Assembly (NCBI GenBank): GCA_013146195.2
Contig: CM028377.1
Coordinates: 159,972,302 to 160,036,301, forward strand
Source: Codonopsis lanceolata
Taxonomy: Eukaryota; Streptophyta; Magnoliopsida; Asterales; Campanulaceae
Length of the DNA: 64,000 nt
Direction: 5' to 3'
The notes below the pieces were generated by a model. It saw only the letters and a list, made by a program, of their open reading frames with translations, was not told the DNA's origin and ran no database searches. Position numbers and translations under genes: made by a program. Below are positions 11,323-22,657 of the stretch, piece after piece. Positions within the stretch are counted from its first letter, which is position 1. Each line of letters begins with the position of its first letter.

Positions 11323-12606
11323 CTTTATTTTAAGGCAAATAAAGCAAAACCAAATAAAAGAAAAATAAACCGAGAAAAAAGAAAATGGGTTCGGAGGCTA
11401 AGTTACGAGTTGGGAAGGTGCTAGGCACCCAACTCGCCCTTTCGTCTCGAAAATGGTTTTTGGCTGAAGTATGCTTATTGTCACATTTATTTAGCAAATA
11501 AATAAGTTATTAAAATGACAGGGAAATTTAAACAAATACATTCATGGTCACATTATTTACGGACTCGCAGCCGTCTCCTTCCAATAATTACAGGCATATT
11601 TAAGAATATTTGGCCATTATAACGGCTCTTTTACATAATATTTCCTATTCTAATCCGGGCAGCACAACGGCTTATATGGGCTACATTGCGCCGGATTTAA
11701 ATAACAACTTTTAAAAATTAAAAATAAAAACAGAAAATGTAAATAAATAGAAATAACGACGCTCTTAAAGGTTTTACCTTTTACAGCGGCGGTGTGCTCG
11801 CTCTGTTCTTCAGGGAGAGGGAGTCTTTTTGTTGTTTGTGTGATTGTTGTTTTGAGTTGGGCAGAATGACTGCTTTATTTCTGAGGGTTTGTGCTTATCA
11901 ACTCGGGCAGAGTGACAGCTTATTTGGGTAGGTTTTGGCCTTTTTGGTTGGGCGGAACCTAGACTTAATTTATTGACTTTTCAGCTCGTTACTCGGGCAA
12001 AGTAACGGCTTACTTTGGGATTTTTGGACTGGGGAAATGAGGTGGATACCTAACAACTAGGCTAGGGATCACTTATAACCTATGGGTTTTTATTTTGGCA
12101 GAGTTTGGACGGGGTTTGGAGATTCTAGGGGCTTCCACTCACCTATCCCGCACCTCTCGTACTAACCTATCGGTGAAAGAGAGACAGATCTTCGCTGCGA
12201 TATAAAAATCGCGGAAGAATTGAGCAGTCGAAATGAGAGGTCGGGGGTCTCTATTTATAGTAGAGGAGAGGGACACGCGGGGAATTGCTGAGTTTCTTCT
12301 ACGTGCATCAATGAGTTGTACTCTATGCATCAGGACTTGTACCATTTCAATTCTGAGAGAGCGCACAGTAGAAGGCATGGTGCGGCCAAGGAACCATTGG
12401 TGCGGCACCAAGGGTCTTTGGTGCGGCACCATGCTGCCTTGTATCTTCCAAATTTTTGCACTTTCCCCCTCAGGTTCATTTGTTTCGCGCATCCTGCTTT
12501 TCCTTTTGCATTTTTGACTCCTGTAACTTTACATTTGTTAAGTTTTAACAGTTCTTGATATTTTATGTCAGTCACATACCAAGGGTACGAAATTGGGGTG
12601 TCTACA
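11323..12606 (-). mobile_element. 5' LTR of a Tat/Ogre-type Ty3/gypsy element (minus strand)
   Basis: The LTR begins at 12606 with TGTAGACACCCCAATTTCGT and ends by the primer site at 11321. A TATA box (CTATAAATAG, 12251-12260) lies about 346 nt from the LTR start. Two GC palindromes (GGTGCGGCACC at 12399-12409 and 12420-12430) lie about 176-197 nt from the start. The 3' part (CGAAAGGGCGAGTTGGGTGC, then ACTCGTAACTTAGCCTC) matches the end of the plus-strand LTR near 22536-22575. It interrupts the Tekay LTR that lies to its right. Its partner 3' LTR is missing because the element is cut at 8217. Confidence 0.85.
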
Positions 12607-13497
12607 CTCGCCTGAAGCATGACTAGGTTCTTGTTCCATTTAGGAACTTTAGTGCAAAGTCACTAAGACAAGTATATAAGGGAAGCCTAAGTTGATCATT
12701 ATCAAGTCAAGCTTAGTTCAATTTCAATTCATAATTCCACTTAATAGTAGAATCCAAGTTCAGCACAATTCAATAACAGTAGAACAAATCAGGCATGAAG
12801 GCAAGTACATTCAATATGCTTATAAATCATATTATAGAAACACGTAGAAGAATCAATCCATGACAGGGTAGGAAATCATGCTTTTAGTCATAATATCAAA
12901 TATACATAGTATTCCATATTCAATTATGAAACTAAGTTAAGTCATAATTCAACCATCAACCCATCACATAGTTGGTCTAGAATCATAAAGCCATTTACTT
13001 GTAAGTAATAAAGTCTTCCGAGAATAATAATTCATTCTATAACCCAAAAGTCTATAGTAGTCCAAGACTTAGGTAAACACTGGCCCGGTGATAATCTGTA
13101 AGGTCAAACCATACCAGCGAGTCTTAGATAACAACTTAGTTATCCTAGCGACTTATACATGTAAACTCTGTGTAGAGTACTAAAGAAAGTCCCAATTCAA
13201 ATCATCTCATAGAATAGTCCTCGATTTCATTATCTTGGGTTCCCCAAAACATTCACAAGGTGACTTTAGAGAGTTGACATTCCAATAACAACAATCATGA
13301 TTGCCTAGGTTTCATACAGGCGTAGATTACATCCTTACAAGTTTCGGGACTTCATTTGAAGTCAGACAAGCACCAACAGTTCTAATTCATAATCGAACCA
13401 ATCCAAAGGTCTTTCATTCGAGTTACACATTTGCGACCCCTATATAACCAATCCAATGACTAGTGATAAATTCACCCTTAACATCATCCAAGGACCT

Positions 13498-15477
13498 TTT
13501 TTTTTTTTCTAGAATGCTAGATTTATATAAATTAGAAATAAAGGAAAAACAAGCTAAAGGGGGACAACCAACCTTACCCTTAAAAGGGGGGGACAAAGGA
13601 GCCTTACCTTGAAGAAATAAATAGAGAAACAATGGCAATAAAATAAACCTAGATAAAAGCAAAGAAATAAGTCTAATAATTACGATAACGACTCTTCGTA
13701 CGGCGCTTCGACCTTCTAAGGCTAGGGGTTTCTAGATCAAGAGCTTCAAAGTGGGCGAGGTCATTATCATAATTTTCCTCTTCTTCTTCAATTGTTTCTA
13801 GGACAACAAATTTATTGGGGGAGGTTATATTCAAAGGAGTTTCGTGAGAAGAATCTTCCTCAAAAAAAACCACTTAAATCTGGCATAGCATATGTCACAT
13901 AATCAATTGGGATTTCAACATCATTTTTCCAGTTAAAAGATGGATTGAAAGGGGGGGGAATTTGGGCTCAAGCCAGAGCAAGACGGAGATCTATGACCAG
14001 AAGGATTGGCAGTTGTAGCAGCTTGGGGCTCCGTTGTAGTCCGCCCTATCGTAGGGCTTTTAGCAGTGTGAGTTGTATTAGGGATGGTTTCTTGGGCAGT
14101 AGGATTGGTATCTTGAACATCAACTAAGGCTGCCGGATCTTGATGAATGGGAGCACCACATTGATCGGCCGAGAAACATTGGCATTAGCTCTGACACCAA
14201 CAACAATGGGATCAGTTTCCACATTCGAGGCTGGAGAGCCTTTATCTTGAGCCGGGGATGTCCCAATACATTGGTCAGAAACTGTTGGAGGCGGATCGCT
14301 AATATTGGTTTTCGGATTGTCATCCGATACATGCACAGCAGCCTCGTTCATGAGATCTATGTGTTCAGTTTCGATGGGAATACCTTGAGAGTCTTTTGCT
14401 AAAGAAACTGATGCTTCATTATTAGTTTTTGTTACCGGTGCCCAAACTTGCTTAACCATAGGAGCGGCTTCCACCACTGTCGGACTTTGCTTAGGAGTGG
14501 TATCAATCACAGTATCTTTCCCTTTCAAATTCACCTTAGGAGACGCCTCTTGTTCACCCTTCATGTCCCTAGTTCGAGATTGATGTGAACGATGATTTTT
14601 ACGACAAACTTCTTTGGTATGCCCTAGCAGTCCACAACCGATACAATAACGAATGTTTCCTTCAAACTCTAAAGGTCGCGTAAACCGCTTTACTAGTCCC
14701 AATCCGTAAACGAAAAGGAGAGTCACCGATACATCCATTTCAACACAAATGCGAGCAAACATAGGCCTTGATAATGCGAGGGTTTTGTCATCTGCACGTA
14801 AAAACCGACCAAGGGAATTGCCAATGCATTGTAAAAAAGAAGGATTAAAGTATGTCAACGGTAATTGGTGTAGGCGCACCCATACAGCAACTTTGGTGAT
14901 ATCTTTCCTGAAGGAGAAATCTGGTGTCCATCTGAATGACCGATACATGGACGATTGAATCATGTGTGATTCCTTTGATAGCGCCAGAATCAAGTCTTCG
15001 GACGAGGATAATCGAACCATGACATGTCTCGGGTCCAATAAACCTACAACAAAGGGTCCATTAAGCTTCCATGAACGAGCAATATCCTCTTGGATGGCAT
15101 GAACTGATGGTCGGCCTGCAGAAAACTTCAGCACAATTGTGTTTGCAAGCTGCTTAGCAGCGGCTTCGATCTCTACTAGAGTAAAGAGACATCCTGGCTC
15201 ACCATTGAAAACATTAGCTTGCCGAGGGGCTAACGGAACGGCTGTTAACGTCGGGCTTGAAGAGCCAACAAAAGGTTTTGGTTGTCCAACAACCTGAGCA
15301 TAAGATGTGGTGGGCGGCGTAGAATGTGGAGATGGAGCAGATGGTTGAACCAAAGGGGGGGCCTCCCGGGTTTGGCCGCCCGGCGGCTGCATGTAGATAA
15401 ACCCTAGCTAGGGCAACAAAGATGACGAGAGAGAGAATTCTAGAGAGATAAATATTTTTTATGCTGTTGTGCCTTTT
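13498..15477 (-). mobile_element. ORF1-only L1-like LINE with full ends and target duplication (minus strand)
   Basis: The 1,980-bp insertion is flanked by a perfect 14-bp direct repeat (TCATCCAAGGACCT at 13484-13497 and 15478-15491). Reading the minus strand it has a pyrimidine-rich 5' UTR (CTCTCTCTCGTCATC...), ORF1, a short 3' UTR (about 170 bp) and a poly(A) tail (T run to 13508 on the plus strand). There is no endonuclease or reverse transcriptase, so ORF1 runs straight into the 3' UTR. Both ends being present with a duplication means it moved in this form, or lost ORF2 after insertion. Confidence 0.85.
13673..15392 (-). pseudogene. LINE ORF1 protein (DUF4283 RNA-binding domain and CCHC knuckle), lightly frameshifted
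   Basis: A 422-codon frame from the ATG at 15392 to a stop at 14124 holds a Pro/Ser-rich N-terminus, a DUF4283-like domain (about residues 70-230, with WVRLHQLPLTYFNPSFLQCI and KTLALSRPMFARICVEMDVS) and a zinc knuckle (CIGCGLLGHTKEVC, about residue 252). The reading continues after a frameshift near 14160 (ALVDVQDTNPTAQETIPN), another at an eight-G run (about 13952-13960) and a third at an A run (about 13863), to an acidic and basic tail (VVLETIEEEEENYDN, RRSKRRTKSRYRNY) ending at 13673. Such proteins coat LINE RNA. The three lesions, two of them at homopolymers, may be mutations or assembly errors. Confidence 0.75.
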
Positions 15478-17466
15478 TCATCCAAGGACCTCAATTAAAG
15501 TCGTAAGCCAAGAATCAACCTTAAAAACCAATTCGGTCTCACACGATCAAATCTCAAGATTCCATGATTGAGAATCAATGAACACAAGTAGTATAGGAAT
15601 TTATCCCAAGGCTCAAATAACAACTTCTACAATTAATTGACTCCATTTGGGTCGAAATACATAGTCTCAAATTCTAGGTCAAGGCATAAATTCGGGATTC
15701 CCAATTTATCCGAGTTTCTAAACCCAACCACAATCAATCTTAAACCATAACTATTCCAATATACCCAATCAAATCATTTGGGTTCAAACCCTAACTATCA
15801 CATAGTGATATACAACAAGAACATATCATTTCGACGAGTATAACAACAACAAATGACGAGGAACAAATCTCTAGCAACCTAACATCAACATTGAGTTAGA
15901 GAGAGAAACTAGGGTTTAAGTAACGTACCTTAAACGAGCCACAAACAACTAGGAAGAGGAAAACAAACCAAGGGGAAATGATCTACTTGGCGAGGGCTTC
16001 GCGATGGTGTTCTCGGCCCGTCAAACGGATGGCCGGAACTCCGGGAATCGTCGGAACACACACTAATCTCACACTCAATCGCACACACTCTCTCTCCCGT
16101 TCTTGGCTGAAGACGATCACTAATGAAGAGATGGAAGGAGTGTTATGGGTTATAAGGATGTTTCAGGACTAACATACCCTCAAATGAGTGAAAGGGTAAG
16201 GGTAAAATAGAAATTTCACGTCAAAAATCAAACCAGCATAAAACTGATGTTGGGACCACTGTTCGGGTGAGCTGGCTGAACATCTACCTAGATGTTCGGT
16301 TGTGGTGGCCGAACATCTCCCAAGATGTTCGGTAGTCAAGTTGGAACGATGATTCAAGTCAAAAACGAAGCCAAATGGGTCTAGGACTGAAGGAGAAGCA
16401 CACGTTGGGTAATTGCAACTCAATGAAGCATAAAAGATGTGTACCAAGGTCATATGAGGCTCAAATAACCCTCAAGACAAATGGAGGAATGACTTAGGGT
16501 ACAAACGAGGTCACACGAAAGAACTACACGAGAAAACTCTCAACCGAGTCAAGTAACGAACAACGTCAGTTTACGACTTGTAACTTTAACTAGTTAAAGT
16601 CTATGGAACATATAGAACTAAGGTATTGGCTTCTAGATAGCCTACCCACACAAATCAAGGTTCTCTCCTCAAGTCAAGTAAGCGAGGTTACGGTTAAACG
16701 GCACGCAAAACAAGAAGGTCAAAACACATGAAGGTTTGGGGTCTTACACTGACAGCGTCATTCTCACGACACGAGAGCTCGTCCTTCGCCTGCTGGTACA
16801 GTGCGGCGAGACCAAAAAACTTCTTCAGCAGCTTGCGGTAATACAATAATTGCATGCATGAATAATAAAATAAAATACACAAATAAAATAATATACCGCC
16901 TGCGCTCGATCCGAGATCTCATACACGTCAGGGACACTAACGTCCGGCACAGGGTAGTTAATATATCTTCCCCCTTGCAAACACTGCACTTCGACAAGAA
17001 CCCGAGATGGGACGTAATCCCTAGATAGCATCTCACCAACAGGACGAGAAGGTCCAGCAGCATCTAAGGCACGCCTAGCAGGGCCCAGGTGAAGAACAGT
17101 TCTGAGAAACTCTCAATACAGCATATCTGGGTACGCTTCAGTAGGAACAATAAACCGAACAGTGTACTGATATTTACCAGGAATGAACTCTGGCACGATC
17201 ATCCATGGCGGAGGAGTCGACGGTGTCATTGCCTCTACCATCCCAGGAGAGTGTTGATGGTTAACCCGCTCTCCTAAATACATAGAGTCGCACTTCACTG
17301 ACATCATCAGAATGCGACGACTGTTCATCTCCATAGTGGTCAAGTAATGACCAGAAAGTCCCCGCCAAGGGAAGAAGTTAACCAAGTCAACGTAGGACCG
17401 ATCAATAGTGATCCGCACAGTCTCCTCCGATAACAGAGGAATACTCCGCCCAACCTACACTCGATT

Positions 17467-17861
17467 ACCAACGAGCTCTAGCTCAACTGGTACTGCTCAC
17501 TTCTCCTAACGGAGAGGTTGGGTGTTCGAGTCTCACTAGAGACACCCTGGACTTTACAACTCTCAGTAGAGAGGTCGGGTGTTCAAGCCTCTTCAGAGGC
17601 ATCGTTGTTGTTAAAGCCTTATCCAAAAGCCCCATTTAGCTACTCACCTATCTTAACGGAGAGGTTGAGTATTCAAGCCCTACCAGAGGCACCCTGGGAC
17701 TTAACTACTCTCAACCGAGAGGTCGGGTGTTCAAAAGCTTCTCCCCAGAGGCACCAATTGTTCGAGTCATACCAAAGACATCATATATATATATATATAA
17801 TTGTAGCCTTTCAAGGCATTAAATATAATAAAAAAATTAAAAAAAAAGCTTTAAAAAAAAA
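17467..17861 (+). mobile_element. tRNA-like SINE, copy A, with 15-bp target duplication
   Basis: The 395-bp insertion lies between identical 15-bp repeats (AACCTACACTCGATT at 17452-17466 and 17862-17876). Its head reads GAGCTCTAGCTCAACTGG, with a pol III box A (TAGCTCAACTGG, 17479-17490), followed by a box-B-like GTGTTCGAGTC (17522-17532). Further box-B-like modules follow near 17577, 17667, 17727 and 17758, each in a GAGAGGT(C/T)GGGTGTTCAAG context and separated by AGAGGCACC-type spacers. The tail is a TA repeat, TTGTAGCCTTTCAAGGCATT and A-rich sequence. Two further copies occur (55618-56925 and 60817-61203). Confidence 0.85.
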
Positions 17862-17962
17862 AACCTACACTCGATTGCTCTCAAGGTACTCCCCAAAGAA
17901 AGGAGGCGCCTAAAGTTGAACTCGGCAAGGGAACAGAGCAAAATCAAACACGGCGTACAACA

Positions 17963-18071
17963 ACATCATAATAATCATAATCATAATAATCATAATCATA
18001 ATCATAATCATAATCATAATAATAATAATCATAATAAAAATAATCATAATAATAATAATAATAATCATATA
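17963..18071. repeat. (CATAAT)n/(AAT)n microsatellite
   Basis: About 110 bp of CATAAT, CATAATAAT and AAT units, lying at the intron/exon edge of the PMD pseudogene. Poly-Asn/His and poly-Ile/Met frames here are artefacts of the repeat. Confidence 0.9.
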
Positions 18072-18797
18072 ATACAAAAACAAACAAAAATACATATTAA
18101 AATTTTACCTCCCAAAAAACAAAAAAGTTGGTTAGGTTCCTCACACTGTTCTTGCACACCTGATTCATTGAGAAGTAGAGCGTAGCCATACCCGTCTGCC
18201 CCTGGTCATATGTGAGACAACGTACAGATCGCGGAGACTCACCAAAAGAGACACCCACAGTGTAGTAGACGCATTGGCACACAAGGTGGTGTCCAAGAAA
18301 AAGAAGAGGAATGGCCGAGTCACACGGACCACAACCTCATCGTCCTCGTCGTCTACAGTCTGAGCATTGGCTTCAAGCCACCACTTCACGCTAGCGATGC
18401 GGATCTCATCTCTGCTCTTATACTTAGGCTCCAAGCCCAACAGATTCCTCTCCTCCTCCGGGTGAAATCACAAGTCGTTATCTAATGCGAGACCAATGCC
18501 GAGCCCCATCGGGATGCCGGTAATCACCGCAAAATCGATCGGAGTCATGGTCATCTCGCCCCAGGTGAAATGAAAGGTATGTGTAGTATCCCACCAATAC
18601 TCCAGGAAGACCTCATGTACCGATAGATAATTGTGGAATGAATCCACGACTCTCATAAAAGGAGCCAAACCGGTCTGCTCCACGAGCAATTTTGCCCGCG
18701 AGGGGAGCGACTCATATATCTTATGATGATTCTCCGGACTAGCACAAAGATGCATTAGGCCTTTATGGACCTGAAAAGAAGACAATACAAACATTTA

Positions 18798-19198
18798 ACA
18801 CAACGCACACGAACATATATTCTTGCACGCAAAATGTTGTTCACATGCACTTTCATTCTTGTTATTTGCACATATCTTCTCTATTTTTTCCTGATTAAAT
18901 ATGTTGTCCATATCTGACACATTTTATTCTGCCCATATGCCATGTGTACATACATATTTTTTATGCTTCTCATGCATACACATATAGCATTTTACACTTC
19001 TCATGCCTCATTTAGCACACATGCGATAGACATTTTTTACATTCTCTTACATAAAGTTTTACCTGCTAATTTGCGATGCATGTTTAAACATTTGATCGCT
19101 CATCTATTATGTACAAATATTTAATATCTCATCTTTTTAGATATTTTAAATAAAAACATATAAATGTTTTATTTTGAAAATAATATTGCATGATGTCA

Positions 19199-19287
<89 letters not shown>

Positions 19288-19669
19288 ACGTTTTGATAAT
19301 TTGCGAATCCTAAAATAACTTGGGTCCGTCCGGAGACACAATATCACATAAAGCATTTTTCTAATGCACTTAACATGACCTTATTCATATTTGCTATTGT
19401 TAGGTCAAATAGTCAAACATGTAGCATGCATTCTTTATCAATTTTGATCACAAATTTTGTGCACACACAAAGTCACGTAGAAAAATTAAAACATGGGTTT
19501 GTCATCTCTCTACATCCTTCTGCACACTCATATTTTCTGTTTAGATAAATTTGCGTTTTATTACATTCATAAGCACAGTCAAAATAGGCACAATACACAA
19601 TCAACATGCAAGAAATTGATATTCTTTCTTCAAGTAAAATACATGTTTTGCTGTAAATTGTTTTGTTAT
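18798..19669. other. AT-rich spacer with a (TA)n tract
   Basis: No gene is supported. It holds a long TA dinucleotide run at 19206-19283 and short tandem TTTAC/CATG-rich sequence. It may include intron or upstream sequence of the PMD pseudogene. Confidence 0.6.
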
Positions 19670-20595
19670 TGTAGACACCTCAATTTCGTACCCCTATTTT
19701 ATGACATGCCATAAAATATCACGACATGCTAAAATGACTAACGGATGTTAGGTTACCGGGTCAAAAATGCAAAAGAATAGAAGAATTAACAAACTGTGAA
19801 CAGCAGGGGGACAAAGTGCCAAAAATGGAATAAAAAGTAAAGGAGTGTGCGGCCTATAGCCATTATGGGCGCCGCGCCCAAAAGAGCCCCCGGCGACACC
19901 CAAAAGACCCCCTGGCACCGCCCAGCAGTTCCCTGTACACTATTGCAATTAGCTTTTGGTGTAATTCCTTCAGCGCGCGATACATGCATTATTGCATTTT
20001 ATGCACAGAGATAAAATATCTAATGATCCTTCGCTGTTAAGGAAGCCCAATCTCAGCCTATTAATACGAGGCTTCGGCCAGTGCTTCAACACACCAATTT
20101 TACGGAGGAAGAAAAGACGAGAGTTGTTACGCTGATAACTTCTCGATCAAACTTCGAAGCTCCGTTAGGCTGCCAAAACCTCCCCTAAACACTAAAACTC
20201 TTCGGCCAAAGTGAACCCTGGCTACCCAACTAGGTTTCTGCCCTGTTTCACTAGTCCAAAGATCCCAAAAAGAGTAGTTGCCCTGCCTGAATCCAAACGT
20301 CAAATCCAGCCAAAGCGGGCAGTTACCCTGCCCGATTTCAGACTCAACGACAGCAAAAAGCAAGCAGTTGTGCCGCTCGGATCCCGATGCGAAAACAACA
20401 AAGAGGAGCAGTCACGCTGCCCGAAAATCCAGTAACATAAAAAAAAAGACTTCCTTTCTCGGAAGGACGGGGGAAACACACCTAGATCGCCTAGTGGGCT
20501 TAAACCCAGGTATATCAGGTTCAAACACTCACGTTCCAGGAGATAAGTTATGTCCACGTAGTTATTTATTATAATCTATAACTTAAATGTAAATA

Positions 20596-20960
20596 TTTAA
20601 TTAGTTTCCTTTCTGTTTATATTTCAATATATAAATAGTTAATATATAAATATTTAATTAATTTTTTTCAGTCTTTACTTTAATTTAGAAATAGTTATAT
20701 TTTCTTTTACTTCTAAATTAGCTTCTTTTATATCTTCACTTTAAAATAGAAATAAATATATTTTCTTTATGTTTAAATTAGTTTCCTTTCTGTTCTTACT
20801 TTAATGTAATAATATTTATATTTTCTTTCTGTTTAAATTAGTTTCTTTTCCCTTCTTACTTTAAATGTAATAATATTTACATTTTCTTTCTGTTTAAATT
20901 AGCTTCTTCTTCAATCTTTATTTTAAATGTAAAGTAGTTATAATTTCTTGCAGTTTATTT
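20596..20960 (+). repeat. AT-rich minisatellite, about 60-bp period, six units
   Basis: Units begin TTTAAATTAG at 20772, 20832 and 20893, with weaker units before (about 20597, 20655, 20713) and a partial one at 20954. Each includes a TTTCTTTCTG and ACTTTAA(A)TGTAATAAT block. It lies inside the Tat/Ogre LTR. Confidence 0.75.
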
Positions 20961-21093
20961 AGTTTATACACTACAAAATAAGAAATAATTATGTTTCTTA
21001 TCATTTAATAAATTTCTTTCCTTCTTATACATATAATGTAAATAAAGTTTGTTGTTAGTATAGATGTTTTATCATTAAAATAACTTATAAAAA

Positions 21094-22356
21094 CGGTGTC
21101 CTAAAAATCGGCCTAGGAGGCATTCCACCGCCGCGACTTCTTCAAAATCAGTCAAAAAATTGTTTTGTGGGAAAAATCGCCGACTCGTCGCCGTAGGCGT
21201 CGACTAGTCGTCTTAGGCGCCGACTACGCCTAGCTTTGCCAAATTAATTTATGAAAATCGTTGGGATTGAACGGAGTTATTGAAGAGGGATGAATCGAGA
21301 AAATTAAAAAAGAAAAAGAAAAGAGAAGGAAGCTGGAACAGAGGAGAGGAAAAAAGAAGAAAACAAGGGCAAAATTGAGAAGGAGGGATTTCGTTGGAGA
21401 AAGGAGTTGGGGAAACTGAGAAGGTGAGGGGAGCCAACGAATATGGAGGGAGTGAATGATGGAGAGGGTTGATGTGAGAAAGGATGAGACGGAGAACAAG
21501 AGGACGCATTTCTCCAAAAAGAAAATGGGGAATTCGTCTGACTGAATTTAAAGATAGAGATCGGAGTAGGAGTAGTACTATAGGAGAGGCTGGCTGAATT
21601 GATTGGGTGGGTTGGCAGGGTTGGCTCTTCTTCTTTTGTTTTCATTTTTTCTTCTGCTTCATTTCTTCTTTCTTGATTTCTTTCTTTACTTCTTTTTTTA
21701 ATTTTTGATTTCTTTATTTTCTTTGTTTTTGCGTACCTTATTCCTAAAATATGTAAAATATACTTTCTTCATTTCGAGTAAAGAGTCCTTGTTTGAAATT
21801 CAATTTTTTTAAAAAAATGACATTTTTAGTAGTTCGTTAGTAATAAAATGATACTATTATGCCTTGATTTTTTGAAAGTAGACTCTTTAAGTGAAACATC
21901 CTAAAATGAAATAGAGGACTTTTTGTCCGGAACAGAAGGAGTAATTGTTAGCCTATTTTAAGATGATTATTGAAAAATATAAAATATTTAGGATAATTAT
22001 TGGACAATAAAAAATAAGAGTACGAAACTGGGGTGTATACAATAATACTTATGGTTTATTAATTTTGGGCATTTGTTGTCTATGTTTTCATTCTCATGTA
22101 TGGTCTCTTAAGTTTAAAAACATATAAGCCATAAATTCAATGTGATTGACGAAATGTCAAAAATAAGAATTTCCCAAAATTCCAAATTGTAATCAGTATT
22201 TGATGTATTTTTTAAAATTTACACTAAAAACCTGATGACTCTGATATTTATGTCTTAATTTCTAGGACTCGCTTAGGCCCTGACTAGTCCCCTAGGTGCT
22301 AGGTGCTAGGCGCTGGTCTAATGTCTGGCGCCCGCCTAACGACTTTTAGAACCTTG
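21094..22356. mobile_element. hAT-like non-autonomous element with 8-bp target duplication
   Basis: The flanks are TATAAAAA at 21086-21093 and 22357-22364. The terminal sequences are imperfect inverted repeats: CGGTGTCCTAAAAATCGG on the left, and CAAGGTTCTAAAAGTCG as the reverse complement of the right end. Subterminal GC-rich motifs such as CGACTAGTCG and TAGGCGCC occur near both ends. No transposase is present. Inside lie a Stowaway MITE (21761-21943) and, at 22041, an inverted Tat/Ogre LTR start (TGTATACACCCCAGTTTCGT on the minus strand). The GA-rich part (21290-21500) has no supported gene. Confidence 0.6.
21761..21943. mobile_element. Stowaway-type MITE (Tc1/mariner)
   Basis: About 180 bp. 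The left end is TACTTTCTTCATTTCGAGTA and the right end, reversed, is TACTCCTTCTGTTCCGGACA, the familiar TACTCCCTCCGTTCC-type terminus with TA target sites. Each is followed by AAAGAGTCC or AAAAGTCC. Confidence 0.75.
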
Positions 22357-22639
22357 TATAAAAATGTTATAAATATTCTCTAAGGTGTATTATTTTAGTT
22401 GTAATTTTGTTTTCTTTTCTTTAAATGAATGCAAATTTATTTCTCTTTATTTTTTTATGTTGTATATAAACGTATTATTCTGAGTCAAAGTGTATAAATA
22501 AAACAAGCATATTGATAAACTCATTGTGAGACCGAAAGGGCGAGTTGGGTGTCTAACTCCTTCCTAACTCGTAACTTAGCCTCTGAACTCATACAATTTG
22601 GTCTATTTGGTTTTTCTTTATTTATCATTAAAATAAAGA

Positions 22640-22657
22640 TGACGACTCTGTAACACA
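22640..22657 (+). other. Primer-binding site of the plus-strand Tat/Ogre element
   Basis: TGACGACTCTG follows the LTR end AAAATAAAGA, matching the minus-strand element's TGGCGACTCT in the same context. A leader-like stretch then runs to about 22765. Confidence 0.65.

Larger units (their letters stand above)
12607..16748 (-). mobile_element. Tekay-type LTR on the minus strand, truncated and interrupted by a LINE
   Basis: It begins at 16748 with TGTAAGACCCC, as does the solo LTR at 49078 on the plus strand. The two share blocks such as AAAGTTACAAGTCGTAA, GTTGAGAGTTT and GTAGTTCTTTC, and an array of GTTCGG/CCGAAC hairpin units (here about 16260-16345). The LTR sequence runs 16748-15478, resumes at 13497 after the LINE, and stops at 12607 against the Tat/Ogre LTR. 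About 2.1 kb of an expected 3.7 kb is left. Its start cuts the plant-mobile-domain pseudogene. Confidence 0.75.
16749..18797 (-). pseudogene. Plant mobile domain (PMD) protein pseudogene, interrupted by a SINE
   Basis: Minus-strand coding starts after an acceptor (CTTTTCAG, near 18771): VHKGLMHLC, then a PMD core with FLEYWWDTTHTFHFTWGEMT and DFAVITGIPMGL, then an in-frame stop at DNDL and continued sequence (LEPKYKSRDEIRIASVKWWLE; 18440-18168). A donor (GGGAG/GTAAAA) lies near 18113. The next exon (about 17930-16900) reads ALFPCRVQL...APPFFGEYLESNRV, is cut by the SINE at 17467-17861, and goes on TVRITIDRSYVDLVNFFPWRG to DVYEISDRAQA. A short intron leads to a coiled-coil-like exon (LKKFFGLAALYQQAKDELS) that stops at the Tekay LTR (16748). 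PMD proteins are linked to silencing and are often carried by transposons. It is broken by stops, the SINE and the truncation. Confidence 0.7.
19670..22638 (+). mobile_element. 5' LTR of a plus-strand Tat/Ogre element, enlarged by nested insertions
   Basis: It begins TGTAGACACCTCAATTTCGT and ends AAAATAAAGA beside the primer site at 22640. A GC palindrome (GGGCGCCGCGCCC, 19867-19879) lies 197 nt from the start and a weak TATA (TTAATA) near 20060. The segment 20440-20575 parallels 25380-25555 of the second plus-strand LTR. A hAT-like element (21094-22356) has been inserted; without it the LTR is about 1.7 kb. The end (AAAGGGCGAGTTGGGTGTC, ACTCGTAACTTAGCCTC) matches that of the minus-strand Tat/Ogre LTR. 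Confidence 0.8.

Noticed and set aside
17467..17550. A true tRNA gene
   Set aside because: Boxes A and B are present but a cloverleaf cannot be formed, and the sequence is the head of a retroposed element with target duplications.
17916..18185. Frames rich in Asn/His (plus) and Ile/Met (minus)
   Set aside because: They translate the CATAAT microsatellite.
21230..21645. Several overlapping minus-strand frames rich in Ser, Phe and Leu
   Set aside because: They come from a GA/CT-rich stretch inside a hAT-like element; no motif, and composition explains them.
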